Source: Anodontia alba
Taxonomy: Eukaryota > Mollusca > Bivalvia > Lucinida > Lucinidae
NCBI GenBank assembly: GCA_964016985.1
Contig: OZ024833.1
Span: forward strand, 58,541,463 to 58,605,462
DNA: 64,000 bases
Direction: 5' to 3'
The notes under the pieces are model-generated. The model was not told where the DNA came from. It ran no database searches and saw only the letters and a list, made by a program, of their open reading frames with translations. Of this stretch, positions 41,235 through 52,760 are shown piece after piece (the stretch's first letter is position 1; every line of letters begins with the position of its first letter). A program made the translations under genes and the position numbers.

Positions 41235-43039
41235 GGGCCTAGTTGTATAAAGCATCGCTAGCTTAATAAGTTCCTTAGTGGTCAAAATGTTAATTATTCT
41301 AGTAAGAACTAGAAATGTGTCAGTATGACACAGATGCCCCCGCCCAGGGCCATCCTCACCCCCGCGCAGGTATTTTGCAAAAAATGAAGTTGAAAAAAGG
41401 GCCATAACTCTCATAATAATTGGCCTATTTTACAATAAATCGAACTTGACCATTTTTATGATTATATTACCTGGGTATAAAATATGAATCCAATACACAT
41501 ATCAATCTTTTTTAAAAAAATATCAGAAGGAAAACATCTTTTGAAGGTGAAAAAGGGCCAAAACTCCCATAATAATTGGTTGATTTTACCCGTATTGGAA
41601 CTTGACCTCTATTTTATGATTATATACCTGTGTGTTAAATACGAATTCAATACACTAAAGTTTTCAAAAGATATCAAACTGAAACTATTTTTCAAAGTTG
41701 AAAAAGGGCTGTAACTCCAAATATAATTGGTGGATTTTACCCTAAATCAACTTGACCTATATTTTATAATTATATGCTTGTGTATAAAATACAAATCCAA
41801 TTCACTAATCTTTTCAAAAGTTATGGAACGGAAACCATTTTTCAAAGTTGAAAAAAGACCATAAATCCAAAAATAATTGGTGGATTTTACCCTCAATCCA
41901 ACTTGACATACATTTTATGATTAATATAATATATACCTGTGTATAAAATTTGAATCCAATACACTAATCTTTTCAAAAGATATCAAACGGAAACCATTTT
42001 TTCAACTATTTTTCAACACTGATAAAGGGCCAGAACTCCAAAAATAATTGGTGGATTTTACCCTAAATCAAACTTGACCTATATTTTATAATTATATGCT
42101 TGTTTATAAAATATGAATCCAATTCACTAATCTTTTAAAATGTTATGGAATAGAAACCATTTTTCTAAGTTGAAAAAGGGCCATAACTCCAAAAATAATT
42201 GGTGGATTTTACCCTAAATCATACTTAACCTACATTTTATGATTATATAGCTGTGTATAAAATTTGAATCCAATACACTAATCTTTTCAAAAGGTATCGA
42301 ACGGAAACCATTTTTCAACTATTTTTCAACATTAATAAAGGGCCGTAACTCCAAAAATAATTGGTGGATTTTACCCTAAATCGAACTTGACCTATATTTT
42401 ATAATTATATGCTTGTGTATAAAATATGAATCCAATACACCAATCTTTTCAAAAGTTATAGAACTGAAACCATTTTTCAAAGTCGAAAAAGGGCCATAAC
42501 TCCCAAAATAATAGATGGATTTTACTCTAAATCGAACTTGACCTACATTTTATGATTATATACCTGTGTACGAAATTTCAATCCAATACACCTATCCTTT
42601 CAAAAGATATCACACTGAAACCAGTTTTCAAAGTTGAAAATTTTTCAAAGTTGAAAAGGGCCATAACTCCCAAAATAATTGGCGGATTTTACCCTAAATC
42701 GAACTTGACCTACATTTTATGATTATATACCTGTGTATAAAATTTCAATCCAATACACCAATCCTTTCAAAAGATATGGCACGGAAACCAAAAGTGTTAC
42801 GTACGGGACGGACGTACGTACGGACAGCGGTGATACTATATGCCCCCCATTGAAAATGGCGGGGGCATAACAATATCTAATTCACAGGTATTTTCACTAA
42901 AAAAAGTGAGTAGCTTTTGCAAATGCACATCTACTCACATTTTTCCAGCAAAAATATTAGCGTATATGCCATATTTAAAGATTAAAGCTTTAACAATACG
43001 TTAACTAATGACATCTTTAGTTTTGAACAACAGGGCCCA
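41235..43039. repeat. M1 MITE split by a pearl-like element
   Basis: Left GGGCCTAGTTGTATAAAGCA ... ATTATTCTAGTAAG, right AATATCTAATTCACAGGT ... GTTTTGAACAACAGGGCCC. The break lies at the M1 position AGTA|CAATATC. Confidence 0.8.
41309..42870 (+). mobile_element. Pearl-like element with ~150-bp core repeats
   Basis: Starts CTAGAAATGTGTCAGTATGA (hairpin TGTCAGTATGACA) and GATGCCCCCGCCC. About nine units contain GGGCCATAACTCCAAAAATA and TGGATTTTACCCTAAATC. Then ACGGACGTACGTACGGAC and the 3' hairpin GCCCCCCATTGAAAATGGCG GGGGC, ending ATAA. No target duplication is evident in the M1 host. Confidence 0.75.
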
Positions 43040-43059
43040 GATCTGCAAGCAGAATCTTA

Positions 43060-43228
43060 TTACTGCATTCATTGTTTCGGACAATGCCCTGATCAGATGA
43101 CACAGAATGCAGCATCTGACTAGGGTCTACACTGTTTGCCTCTCAACCAGCAGTTTTTAGACACATCAACAGGAAGTAAAATGGATTGTTCAAATTTAGA
43201 ACAAAAATGGTATGGATTTAAGGTGTCC
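43060..43228. repeat. M4-D MITE, partial
   Basis: GGACAATGCCCTGATCAGAT ... GCAGCATCTGACTAGGGTCT ... CACTGTTTGCC; right flank AAAAATGGTATGGATTTAAGG follows the D order, but the left end is lost. Confidence 0.5.
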
Positions 43229-43405
43229 TATATTCAATGATTGATTGATTTGAGGTTTTACTGCCCAGTTAACCCATTAGGGTCATGTTGAGCCAGTCAG
43301 TTTATCTAACCCCACTTTTCCTGTGCATGTTTAGTCCTCTAAGTAGTTAACCAGAACTTGAGCACATTCTTTCGCCAGAACTGGACAATTGCCCTTCTTG
43401 AATCA
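43228..43405 (-). mobile_element. S1 SINE, head-less
   Basis: GATTTGAGGTTTTACTGCCC, GGGTCATGTTGAGCCAGTC, ...TTAGTCCTCTAAGTAGTTAA and CAATTGCCCTTCTTGAATCA. Ends abruptly at an M2 half-copy (43410-43465). Confidence 0.65.
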
Positions 43406-44653
43406 GCTCATTTCTAAAGAGTACTCACAATATATATTTTCACGGAGAAATAAGAATAACAATGCTTTTAGGATGAAAATAAGTGCCTTCTTTTAAGGTC
43501 ACTACCGGTACTAATAACCGCAACTCTTGAATGACAAGGGAGATAATTAGGGTGGTTTTCGATTAAAATAGAGGAGCACTTTTTCTAGACCGGAGTATAT
43601 AATTTCTAGTGTTAATTAAATCCGTTTCCGCGTAGTATGACCTGTCAACTGTGCATATACTATCAGTAGTGAAACCAAAACTGATAAAATATCTTTTCAT
43701 CTGACCAAATAAAGGGAAAGAAGAAAAATATTCTAACGTTGAAATGATTCTAACGACGGACGCTCAGCTCTGAACATTCGGTGTAAACGAACACACACAA
43801 ATTATTTACGTTTTTTTCGCAGGAAGTGTCACACGACGAATCGAGACTGTGAACACAGAAAACCAAGGATTTGTTTTAGTGATATTTGAACATGCTTCTC
43901 TCGATTTTTTTTTTATATTTATTTTGATAAATTTTATATTTTTATGACGCGACTTTATCTGCTTTTCTACATAATAATTGGATTACATTCAAAATGTCCG
44001 AAAGACTGAGGCAAGGAGGCAGGTTCAAGAGAAAGGGGGGCTCATCAAGTCATCTAGTATGAAAGTAGGGAAATAGAATATTACACGAGCTGTCTGTCTC
44101 AGGCCGAGGGGTGAGCTGCATTCTTTTTAGCATATACTTATTTGCGTAAAAGTGTTTATGATAAAAAATAAAATCTTCTTAAATGTAATTTAAGGTAAGG
44201 TCTATATATTATACCCAGATAAAATGCAATGTGCTCTAGCTAGCCTAACCCTTTCTAGACCTTTCAAAAGAGCTTTATTCCCTGATAGTGTCAATTTATT
44301 GCAAAAAAACTGCAACAATAAAAGAGGACAGAAAAAATTCAGACAGGAAATAAAATGATTTACCTTCAGTTTTTCAGTCCCAAATTGAAGAGGCTGATCA
44401 AGCACTCAAGTATACTATGATATACATGGGTAGGACATTAAATCCTTTGTTTATCACTTTGCAAGAAAAAGACAAATCGAAAGGTTGAAAATCTTCATTA
44501 GAACTTGTTGAAATTCAGCATGCTGACATTGTTATCTTTTGTAACACTTCACCGATTACGTCACAGTTACATGTAATGACGTAAGCAGGCAGTTTTCTGA
44601 GGAGGGCCTCAGCGGGGTAATTTTGTTGAATAGGAAGCTAAATCAACACTAAT

Positions 44654-44853
44654 GAGGCCCTCCCAGGGGTTTGGGGAATAGGGGAATAAGGCCATTTATT
44701 TCACACAAGTCTAAAACTGAAGGGAACAAGGGAACAAAGGCAATTTTTGGGAACAAGGAACATAGATAATCGAGATTTTGATTTGGGGGAACAAGGAAAA
44801 CTGCTGATTTTTCAGGGGAACAAGGGAACAGGTACCCCCTCTGGGAGGGCCTC
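44654..44853. mobile_element. 200-bp MITE with GAGGCCCTCCCAG ends
   Basis: GAGGCCCTCCCAGGGG and CCCCTCTGGGAGGGCCTC are inverted. The body is a purine run of GGGAACAAGGGAACA repeats. Nested in the 3-kb TTAA element. Confidence 0.65.
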
Positions 44854-44874
44854 GCTTATGAATTTACAGTAAAG

Positions 44875-45860
44875 TTGAGACAAAAATGCTTATTGACCCT
44901 GTTCCTTTATTTTCCCAAATTTCTATTACTCTTGGTTTCAATGACAACAATGAAATGGACGGGTCTTTTTTTACACAATTTTTATATTTTATCAAGAACT
45001 GGTAATAAGCCATTATATTTAAGGCATATTCCTGTTGCCATGGCAACAGAAGTTTGAAATTAATTTTGTCAAAAGTAACTTTTCATTTCTTACTGCGTAT
45101 GGATATTGTACATGAGTTTTTTTTGTAAAATTTTGTTTCATATTTTATGGTTATCTTTAGATATTACTCTGTGTATGATGTAGCAGTTTGACTAACTGCC
45201 AATTGCATTTAAAAAAAAAATCAGGTCACTTGTGCGCCTAATTGTGTACAGAAGTAGTCAAGATGCTAGCTATGATGTATTTATGTTCCAATGCAAGTGT
45301 TAACCGCAGAAAAAAAAAGAAAAAAACAAAAAAAAACAACAACAAACAAACAAAAAACAAAGCTTCTGAAGGTACAGAAAAACCGTCGCTAAAACATTTA
45401 ATGATCCTGATCCTTTATTTCCAAATTATTTGTCTTTTGGTTTTCATGACAACAATCAAATGGGCGGGTCTTTTGCAGAAAATTCTTACATTTTATTGAG
45501 AAATACTTATGGAAACGTTTTGGTTACATTTTGTTGAACGTATTGAATAGTATGACTAAAAAGTCCTTTTTTTATGGTAATTTTCCATTATGTTTATTTT
45601 TTGTTTTGGTTGCCATGACAACAGAAGTTTAAAATTAATTTGGTCAACAAGAAATCTTTTGAGTCATACTGCGTATGGATGTTGTATGCGAAATTTTGTA
45701 AAATTTTGTATCCTATTTTCATAACTATCTTTAGAAATTACTGCATATGATGAGGTGGGTGGGGTAACGTCCTATTGTATTATCAGAAATTTTTCAGGTC
45801 ACATGTTCCTTACTGTGTACAGGAGTAGCTAATATGCTTAATATTGTTAAAGCAACGACT
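44875..45860. repeat. Diverged ~500-bp direct duplication
   Basis: Shared landmarks in the same order: CTTTATTT(TC)CCAAATT, ATGACAACAAT(G/C)AAATGG, TTGCCATG(G/A)CAACAGAAGTT and ACTGCGTATGGATATTGTA / ...GATGTTGTA. Confidence 0.7.
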
Positions 45861-46615
45861 GGTCACAGAATATGCAAATTAAGAGAATCTTTATGAAAGT
45901 TATATTCTTAATAATTATCATTTTCTTTATAATTGCTTTTTTATGATTTAGAGGGTAGGGGTAAATAAAGTTTAATACCACTCAAACGACATGGTGGCTC
46001 ACCTTCATACTCCATCAGAATACAACTTATACATAGTATGATCTGGTGAAAAAGTTTAAAGGAAATCTGTTGTTAGGAAGTATGTTACATATTAGTATCT
46101 TCAGTACATGCTTGTTAAAGTTGATGTGATTTTGTGTGAATTTTCTTGTTTGAAAATGAGAAATAAAAAATATACACTTGTGTTCGGTGAAACCTTTGTG
46201 TGTTTTGCTCTGGTTATTTCTTTGTGGTAAATCACTTACAGTAAAAAAAGGATTTTACCCTATATTAATGAACTAATAATGAATTTTAGCATGTTAGTAA
46301 AATTTTACCAAAATGGCCATAGTAGTAAACATAGTAGGGTTCTTTAAAGAGCCATAACTGGTAAACCAGATGGTAACATGGCTATTTTATTGACGTAAAA
46401 TAGTCAGAATATAACACAAAACTGAATTATAAAATATGAAAAAAATTTATTGTTGTGAAAAAAATAAGGGCCAGGTGTCAGTAGTGACCTTAAGCTACAC
46501 ACTGAGTTCTAGTTCACTGATTTTGCTGCAACTCCACTCAATTTTATATTTATTATTTTCTAGGATGACACAAATTTTCAATGATATTATTATAATGACT
46601 AAAAATTTATTTTAA

Positions 46616-46843
46616 CCCTAGTCCTGCTGAACCCGGACATGTCCGGGACATGTCCGGGACATGTCCTGCCTTTGCAAACAGTGTAGATCCAGATCAGTTG
46701 GCTTCTGAAGAAGCCAACTGATCTGGATCTGCACTATTTGCCATTAAAAATGTGAATTTATATCAACAATCTGGATCAAGTAATTTGATTGGCTAAAAAC
46801 TAGAAATGGGCATGGCATCTTAATTTATTCAGCAGGACAAGGG
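46616..46843. mobile_element. M4-B MITE
   Basis: TTAA at 46612-46615; CCCTAGTCCTGCTGAACCCG left, TTCAGCAGGACAAGGGG right (right TTAA decayed to GTAA). An internal GGACATGTCC unit is present three times (46634-46665). Centre GTTGGCTTCTGAAGAAGCCA AC. Confidence 0.7.
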
Positions 46844-47147
46844 GTAAATATATGACAGCCAAATTATAGTATGCAGAAGTAATAATTTATTATAAAATAT
46901 TGTATTTGTATGAATGCGTAATGTGGTGTATTCATGTTTTTCATTATGACCTTACACCGTGAAATTTAAGACCAGCAAAAAGATAGTTTTGTACTGATAA
47001 CCTGATGCAACAGTATTTTATAAAGCTGTCAACTGCACAACTTAGATAATTTGCCAATTTTGACTCAAAATCCGAATGACATCTATCTGAGGATTATTAT
47101 GGAAAATTCAAAAAATTTCATGCTATGAAGCATGACAAATCTTTACC
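46844..47147. other. AT-rich intron, nothing recognised
   Basis: No splice-compatible exon, repeat family or RNA gene seen. Confidence 0.4.
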
Positions 47148-47310
47148 ACTCCCATGGCTAATTCAGCAGAATATAAATTGATATTTTTCTTATTTTTCCA
47201 GAAAATAGGCACTAACATTTCTTGAAAATTGTCTCATGAAATGTCAAAGCCTTGTTTTCAGGGAAAAACAAGAAAGAAAATCAAAATGTTGTCTGCTGAT
47301 GTTTTTAGGG
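47148..47310. repeat. M3 MITE, shortened
   Basis: ACCACTCCCATGGCTAATTC start; core CACTAACATTTCTTGAAAAT and TGTCTCATGAAATGTCAAAG; TGTTGTCTGCTGATGTTTTT at right. Confidence 0.55.
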
Positions 47311-47481
47311 TCATGTATTTCGTATTTATGGACAACCATCTAAAACAATTAGAAGTGGCCCTGTTTCCTCGGGCCTGTTTGTCCCAATACTTGGGGTTAT
47401 AATGGTTGTTTATATGGTCGAAGAAAGGACGCTGTCTAAAACAAAGAATGCACTGCTGGACGAATAGCAAATTTTCGTTTT

Positions 47482-47750
47482 TAGGGTCATGTCAAGACAG
47501 TCAGTTTACCAAACCACACTTCTCCTGGGCAGGCGTAGTCTGCTAAGCAGTTAACCAGTATCAGTGCACATTTTTTCTTTTGCCAGAAACTGACAAAGTG
47601 CTCTTCTTGAATCAGCCGAAGGGAGAGAATGACTGTAGAAAATATTTTATGATTCTCTCTACGAAAGAATGTTGCCAGACCCAGCGGAGATCGAACCCGC
47701 AACCTCCTGATCACCAGTCGGATGTGCATCCAACTGAGCCACATAGCAAC
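47482..47750 (-). mobile_element. S1 tRNA-derived SINE with head, tail truncated
   Basis: Minus-strand head TATGTGGCTCAGTTGGATGC (box A) and GGTTGCGGGTTCGATCTCC (box B). The body carries GTCAGTTTCTGGCAAAAG. The tail stops at GGGTCATGTC, lacking CCGTAAAACCTCAA. Confidence 0.75.
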
Positions 47751-47784
47751 AGATAAGGCACTTTTTTCATCCGGAAAATGTTGA

Positions 47785-47900
47785 TATCTTTCTTATTTCT
47801 CAATAAAAACATATGTTGTGGGTACTCATTAGAAGCACCTCGGCGAGGAGCTTCTAATGAGTACCCACAACATTTGTATTCGTCAAGAAATAAGAAAAAT
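47785..47900. repeat. M2 hairpin MITE, near-perfect
   Basis: TCTTATTTCTCAATAAAAAC ... TACTCATTAGAAGCACCTCG with inverse AGCTTCTAATGAGTACCCAC. Confidence 0.75.
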
Positions 47901-48124
47901 ATTATGTGGATACCCCCTCTTATCTGTAGCTATGGAGCCACCGAGGCCAGCAGAGCTAGAGATTAAAGAGAATGGATACACTTGGTAGATTTTTTTTTTC
48001 TTGACGTTTCCACTAAGGGGGGACAACTTTTGTGAATTCCTATTTGCACATCACCATTATGAAAACATGCCTATTCAAATATATAGAAAATTTCACTTCC
48101 AAAAACTTAAAATATAGATAAAAA

Positions 48125-48300
48125 AAAACTCTGGTATTTTTCATATTTCTGCTCAAAACATATATTGTGGGCCTTGGCCAGGCAGTTCTAATGAGTACCC
48201 ATAATCTATGTTTTTGAGCAAAACTAAGAAAAATAATGTATACCCCTGTAAACCCCAGTTTTACAATATAAAAGTGGGGTTTAAGGGTGGGCGTCAATAT
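48125..48300. repeat. M2-variant MITE, uninterrupted relative of 7690-11050
   Basis: TTTCATATTTCTGCTCAAAA ... CTATGTTTTTGAGCAAAACT, then GTATACCCCTGTAAACCCCA. It supplies the empty site for the pearl-like insertion at 7806. Confidence 0.65.
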
Positions 48301-48309
48301 TATATAGGC

Positions 48310-48440
48310 ATGTTTTCGCGAAACTCTCTTCTGGAAAAGGGTCTATTCTAAAAAGACAGAATTTGTTCCCATGGGGAGCAAATTCTTTCCTTTTAGGGCA
48401 GACCTATTTTCAGAAGGGAGGCAAAAATATTTTGACAGAG
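48310..48440. repeat. M5 hairpin MITE, partial
   Basis: GGAAAAGGGTCTATTCTAAA and TTTTAGGGCAGACCTATTTT arms; AATTTGTTCCCATGGGGAGC AAATT centre. Confidence 0.6.
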
Positions 48441-48591
48441 TTTCTTCCCTTGAAAGTGTATATTCCCCTTAATCTCTCTGGAGTGGGTGGGTGGATTTTA
48501 TTTTTTATATTCCTGGGCCTCCCAGTGAAGAGGTATATCACAGCAAAATCAGAGAACTGACACTAATTGTCATGTGCAAACCTTATTTTAA

Positions 48592-49202
48592 CCCTTCTCT
48601 TGCCGGAATTAAAATGAATCAGGCCTGTAAGAGGGGGTACCTCTACTTGAGAAGTCATTACCCCCTGAATTTTACCTCGATTTTCATGAAATTTTCACGT
48701 ATAATTTGCCGATCCTAGGTGGCCATTTTACCGGAGAAAGAATGGTCACGTGACTAGAAAGTCACGTGACAGTCATGTGTAAACCGGGAACCGTTTAAGA
48801 CACTTAAAAAAAAAAATAATTACAAGAGCCCAGCGCCTACTGTGTACTATTGTGAATGAAACAAGTGACATACATAGGTTCTACTGTTATTCCTACTTCT
48901 TCCTCACTGGAAATGATTCAGGTTTATGGGCTTTTTTTCCAGAAAAGCCTGATCAATCTGTTGAAGTGAGTGCTGAAATTAATGGCAGCTTGAAATTTGG
49001 TATTCTCGGTCTTTTTTAGTGTGGGTAAAATCCAGCACCTGACTATCTAATGAAAAGTGGCGTGTTTGTATGAAAGTAGCTTCACTCCTGTATGAGAACA
49101 CTTGCTCTGAATGGTTGCATGTGGTATATTGTAAGTATGACGGGCTTTTGAGCTGGCAGACCCCCCCCAGCGCGACTATTGTCGCGAAAGGCAAGATAAG
49201 GG
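48592..49202. mobile_element. piggyBac-like 611-bp element, copy 2 (inverted)
   Basis: TTAA at 48588-48591 and 49203-49206; CCCTTCTCTTGCC and GGCAAGATAAGGG ends. Opposite orientation to copies 1 and 3. Confidence 0.8.
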
Positions 49203-49317
49203 TTAATGGCCTTTTCATAACAAATAATTCTTAACCCTTGCCATGCTGAATAAATTAAGATGTCACGCCCACTTCTAATTTTCAGCCAATCAGATTACTT
49301 GATCCAGACTGTTGATT

Positions 49318-49496
49318 AAGAAATAAATTATTCCAAACCGTGCTCAAATGCCTAAGATAAAGCACAGTTGAGTTTGGGTTGTACCCATTTGAGCACTAGC
49401 GAGCGCAGCGAGCAAGTGCTCAAATGGATACAACCCAAACTCAACTGTGCTTTATCTGGGGCATTTGAGCACGGTTCGGAATAATTTATTTCTTTT
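49318..49496. repeat. ~180-bp foldback palindrome
   Basis: AAGAAATAAATTATTCC ... CCGTGCTCAAATGCC ... GGCATTTGAGCACGG ... GGAATAATTTATTTCTT. Loop near CACTAGCGAGCGCAGCGAGC. A shorter direct relative (GTGCTCAAATACCTTAGATA) lies at 51271-51296. Confidence 0.8.
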
Positions 49497-51350
49497 CTAA
49501 CACCCCTAATTGAGCGAGTTTTGCATAAATGTAGTTGACAATACCTCTTAAGCATTACGTCACGCGGTTACGTAGTTACAAGGCTCGAAGACGAATATTC
49601 AAAATGGCGGATAACTTATGCGAATCAGCTGACGGTGTAAAATATAAATAAACAATGTATTAATATAAAAACTTAAATCCTGTGTTCATGAAAGAATTGC
49701 AAAACGTATGAAATTTGAGTGCCGCAATGGACTTTAATAAGGACAGATATAATAGTAAGATTAATTTTAATCTGTTTTTAAATTTATTGCATGGGATTCA
49801 TGTTGTCTGTTCCTTACCTCAAATATCTTTGGGTAATGGGTTCTGCTCTGTTAGTCCCCGAAGGTTTAATGTTTTGTTTACATTACCCCACCCACTTGCG
49901 GTAATGTAGTCTTGCAGAATCTCGGTTGACGTGATCCAAAATATTTTTATTTAAACTTCCTGGTTCCAATACAGATGTTACCCTTGCAAGTTTTAGGAAG
50001 TCATGTTTAGCAATTGCAAAGCGTGTTTAGGGAAATAAGTAGTTACAACATTTGATAAGAATGTCTTTTGCACACGTCACAAATTTTATTAAAGTAGTGG
50101 AGTGGGGTCCGCTAGATGGCATGGAAAGTTGTTTATATGCACTAACCAATCACTTAAGGTTCCCATTCTAAATCAGCCAATCAAATCTAGCCACGCTAAA
50201 GTTGGGGACGCTGAATATTGGCAGCGTCAGTTTCAAAAAGTGCTTCGAAGTGAACCGATATACGGAAAATTTACTTACCCGCCCACCACTCCCTGCGATT
50301 CTGTATATAGTTATGTAGTTTTAGTAAATTGTAGATGTAGTTTTCTTGACACCATAGGAGAAATTATATGTCTGCCATACAGATAATTATACCATGGCTC
50401 TCTGAGCTATGATAATTGCCACTGGGCTTCAGCTTCATTGACTGTGATACAGGGCAGCCTTGCTGAATGTGTTGATAACCTCCCAGAACATATACATGTA
50501 TGAACAATGTGCACTTTAGTGTTATATAGTATGGATAACATGCTGAAGACACAAAGATGAATTATCATTATACGCCTACTACAGTGTATGTGGAATGACA
50601 TCTGAATATATGAATATAGTGTTTAGTGACCACTACAAGAGAGACACTTATGTATGATTCTTGGACTTTTTTCGGCGCAGTATGGAGGTATATGTTGAAA
50701 ATTTTCATTTATCATATGGACATGATAGGGTCTTTATACTAGTCAAATGTTGCTGTGTGCTATTCATAACCTTATTTGATCATGTTCATGAAAATTTCCA
50801 AAATATATGGTGTCAGATTCCCAAAAGCAATGTGTTTGAATCTATATGTATCACCAAGCAAAAATGTGGTTGCTCGGTGACCGGGGTCTGCGACTGGATG
50901 GTTCACAAGTATGCGGTGTGCCATGCAAGCGCACACCTATGATCTAGTCAAGAAATTTAAAACAGCAAATAAGAATGTTAACCGACTTACTTTCGTTTTC
51001 GAACGTCAACAAATACATGATGGAAACAAGAAGAAAAAACGAATGTGTTTGAATGGTGTAAACTGTAGAGAAATTCATCAGGTAAAAAAAAAAGTCAAAG
51101 AACTGCAATATGCTCATAGATCATTTTCTTCCTTAATAAATAAAATAATTTATTATGTCTATGAATGTTTCGACCAATATTGTATGCTAATCTTGCGTCC
51201 ATAGTTACCAGGGGGCGAAACTTTCACAAATATGATTGGTTTCCCGTCGATAGCGAGCGACGAAATTCCTGTGCTCAAATACCTTAGATAAAGCATGGCT
51301 AGAAATGTAAAGACAAATAAATAAGGAACAACACATGCAGGGGTGTTAGA
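49497..51350. mobile_element. Putative DNA element with TTCTAACACCCCT ends
   Basis: Inverted ends TTCTAACACCCCT (49497) and AGGGGTGTTAGAA (about 51340-51352). The left part is CpG-richer (ACGTCACGCGGTTACGTAG) and has a short frame MADNLCESADGVKYK (49603-49650). Open frames at 50102-50386 and 50661-51204 match no family that I recognise. Possibly a deletion derivative of a larger transposon. Confidence 0.45.
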
Positions 51351-51480
51351 ATATAAATTCAAATATTTAATGGCAAACAGTGCAGATCCAGATCGATTGG
51401 CTTCTTCAGAAGCCAACTGATCTGGATCTACATTGTTTGCAAAGGCAGGGTATATCTGGGTTCAGCAGGTCTAGGGGTAA

Positions 51481-51696
51481 CCCATTGTAGTCGAGAGACC
51501 CATAAATGTGTAATTGGCAAACAGTGCAGACCCAGATCAGACGCCGCAGAACGCGGCTTCCTATCAGGGTCTCCACTGTTTGCAAATAGTTTAGCCATTT
51601 TTCTCTAGGAATATGTAAATCTCAGCCGGACGTACCTAAAATTGAAATTGGACTTCCAATGTACAGTGTAGGAGAGTCTATTCAGTATACAACGGG
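51481..51696. mobile_element. M4-C MITE sharing its left TTAA with M4-B
   Basis: CCCATTGTAGTCGAGAGACC to TATACAACGGG, then TTAA (51697-51700). The left flank GTAA (51477-51480) is also the right flank of the M4-B copy. Centre CAGACGCCGCAGAACGCGGC. Confidence 0.7.
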
Positions 51697-51700
51697 TTAA

Positions 51701-52029
51701 AAGTGTTATGAAAATCTGTTTACAGTGTAAGTCCAACAGTTTCTAAAAAGATTTTCCATCTCAATCTTTTTTATTTGGTCAGATTTTTTAGGGCAGGTGG
51801 GGATGAGAATCTAATAGAGTCAATTAATTTTCTCTGGCCTAATGTGTCTGTCTGAATTTTTTTTTTAAGTATTCTGAATGAAGACTGAAATGTATAGGTC
51901 AAGTAATATTTATCTACTCTACACAGTATCTTTAAAATGCCCAGCTCCAAGATTTTGTACCTACTTAGGACAGGTACAAAATGTAAGTGGTTCATCATAT
52001 ACATGAAGGAATAGTATTAAAAATATCAA
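51701..52029. other. AT-rich intron, nothing recognised
   Basis: 51935-51990 (AAAATGCCCAGCTCCAAGAT) recurs in part at 40525. No exon seen. Confidence 0.4.
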
Positions 52030-52206
52030 TCCATAACACTTTCACCCCTGAGTTTATGACAAGGACTCTTCCATCTCCGAATTTGATCATCCATTGTTGC
52101 AAATAGGGGTTTCAGTCAAAAATAAATAACAGAATGGCAAACAGTGCAGATCCAGATGAGACGATTGCAAAAGTATATGTATTGGTCTGTAGGGATGAAA
52201 GAGTTA
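52030..52206. repeat. M4-F MITE, decayed
   Basis: ACTTTCACCCCTGAGTTTAT at left, GTCTGTAGGGATGAAAGAG then TTAA at right; half core GGCAAACAGTGCAGATCCAG. Better copy at 63399-63602. Confidence 0.5.
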
Positions 52207-52392
52207 AAGTGTCATGTAAAATTGTTGTGTGTTTTTGTTTTGTGAGATGATGATGAATTGGTATTTTACATCCCTTTCAACATTATTTAAGTCATATCAA
52301 GATGAGACGTCATTTTTCTGAGAAAATAAGATTTGGGTCAATTAGCTATTTAGCATTTGGTCTGAAGCACTTGTCTTTACACATCAACTTAC

Positions 52393-52478
52393 CACCACCT
52401 CCTTGCCGACGCCCCCGCTCCGTACCACAACACCCAACCACTGATCGCTTCTCCCTTTGTCTGGTTTAGAGGCAGCAC
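52393..52478 (-). CDS. Integrin alpha, exon entering blade 2
   Basis: An 86-bp exon encoding AASKPDKGRSDQWLGVVVRS then GGVGKEVV. QWLGV followed by V-x-S-x-G is the first strand of blade 2. The acceptor is TTTTAG and the donor is GTGGTG|GTAAGT. Two bases complete a Ser codon from 62809-62936, and the exon ends in phase 0 before ACAHRY. Confidence 0.92.
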
Positions 52479-52564
52479 CTAAAATGATAACAATAATAAT
52501 GATATCACATTTTCTGCCTCATTTTTTCAACATGGCATAACAGCACAAAAGTGGGAGAGGGACA

Positions 52565-52760
52565 TGTAATATTTTTCTCATTTCTCCATGAAAACATATG
52601 TTTTGGGTACTCATTAGAAGGCACTTCATATGAGTACCAATAACAATGTTTTTGTGCATATTTTCAATATACCACACAGCTCCAGATGATAGGGGTAGCC
52701 ACAAAATATTTTTCTCATTTCTCCACGAAAACATATGTTGTGGGTACTCATTAGAGCTAT
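52565..52760. repeat. Two M2 MITE copies in tandem
   Basis: TTTCTCATTTCTCCATGAAA with GTACTCATTAGAAGGCACTT (52565-52660) and a second left arm TTTCTCATTTCTCCACGAAA ... GTACTCATTAGAGC (52705-52760), the latter lacking its right arm. Confidence 0.6.

Larger units (their letters stand above)
43497..46489. mobile_element. ~3-kb TTAA-flanked DNA element, non-autonomous
   Basis: TTAA at 43493-43496 and 46490-46493 borders inverted ends GGTCACTACCGGTAC and GTGTCAGTAGTGACC. A small plus-strand frame at 43994-44062 (MSERLRQGGRFKRKGGSSSH then LV) looks like the first exon of a lost transposase. The interior also holds a nested MITE (44654-44853) and a ~500-bp diverged tandem duplication. Superfamily (piggyBac or Kolobok type) cannot be fixed from the ends. 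Confidence 0.55.
49235..51477. repeat. M4-B MITE split by a ~2-kb insertion
   Basis: TTAA at 49231-49234 and CCCTTGCCATGCTGAATAAA; left half ends ATCCAGACTGTTGAT (49315). Right half resumes ATATAAATTCAAATATTTAA at 51352 and ends TTCAGCAGGTCTAGGGG. The rejoined order matches 46616-46843 inverted. Confidence 0.7.

Noticed and set aside
49603..49650. MADNLCESADGVKYK as the start of a gene
   Set aside because: Stops after 15 codons with no convincing donor; kept only as a feature of the putative element.
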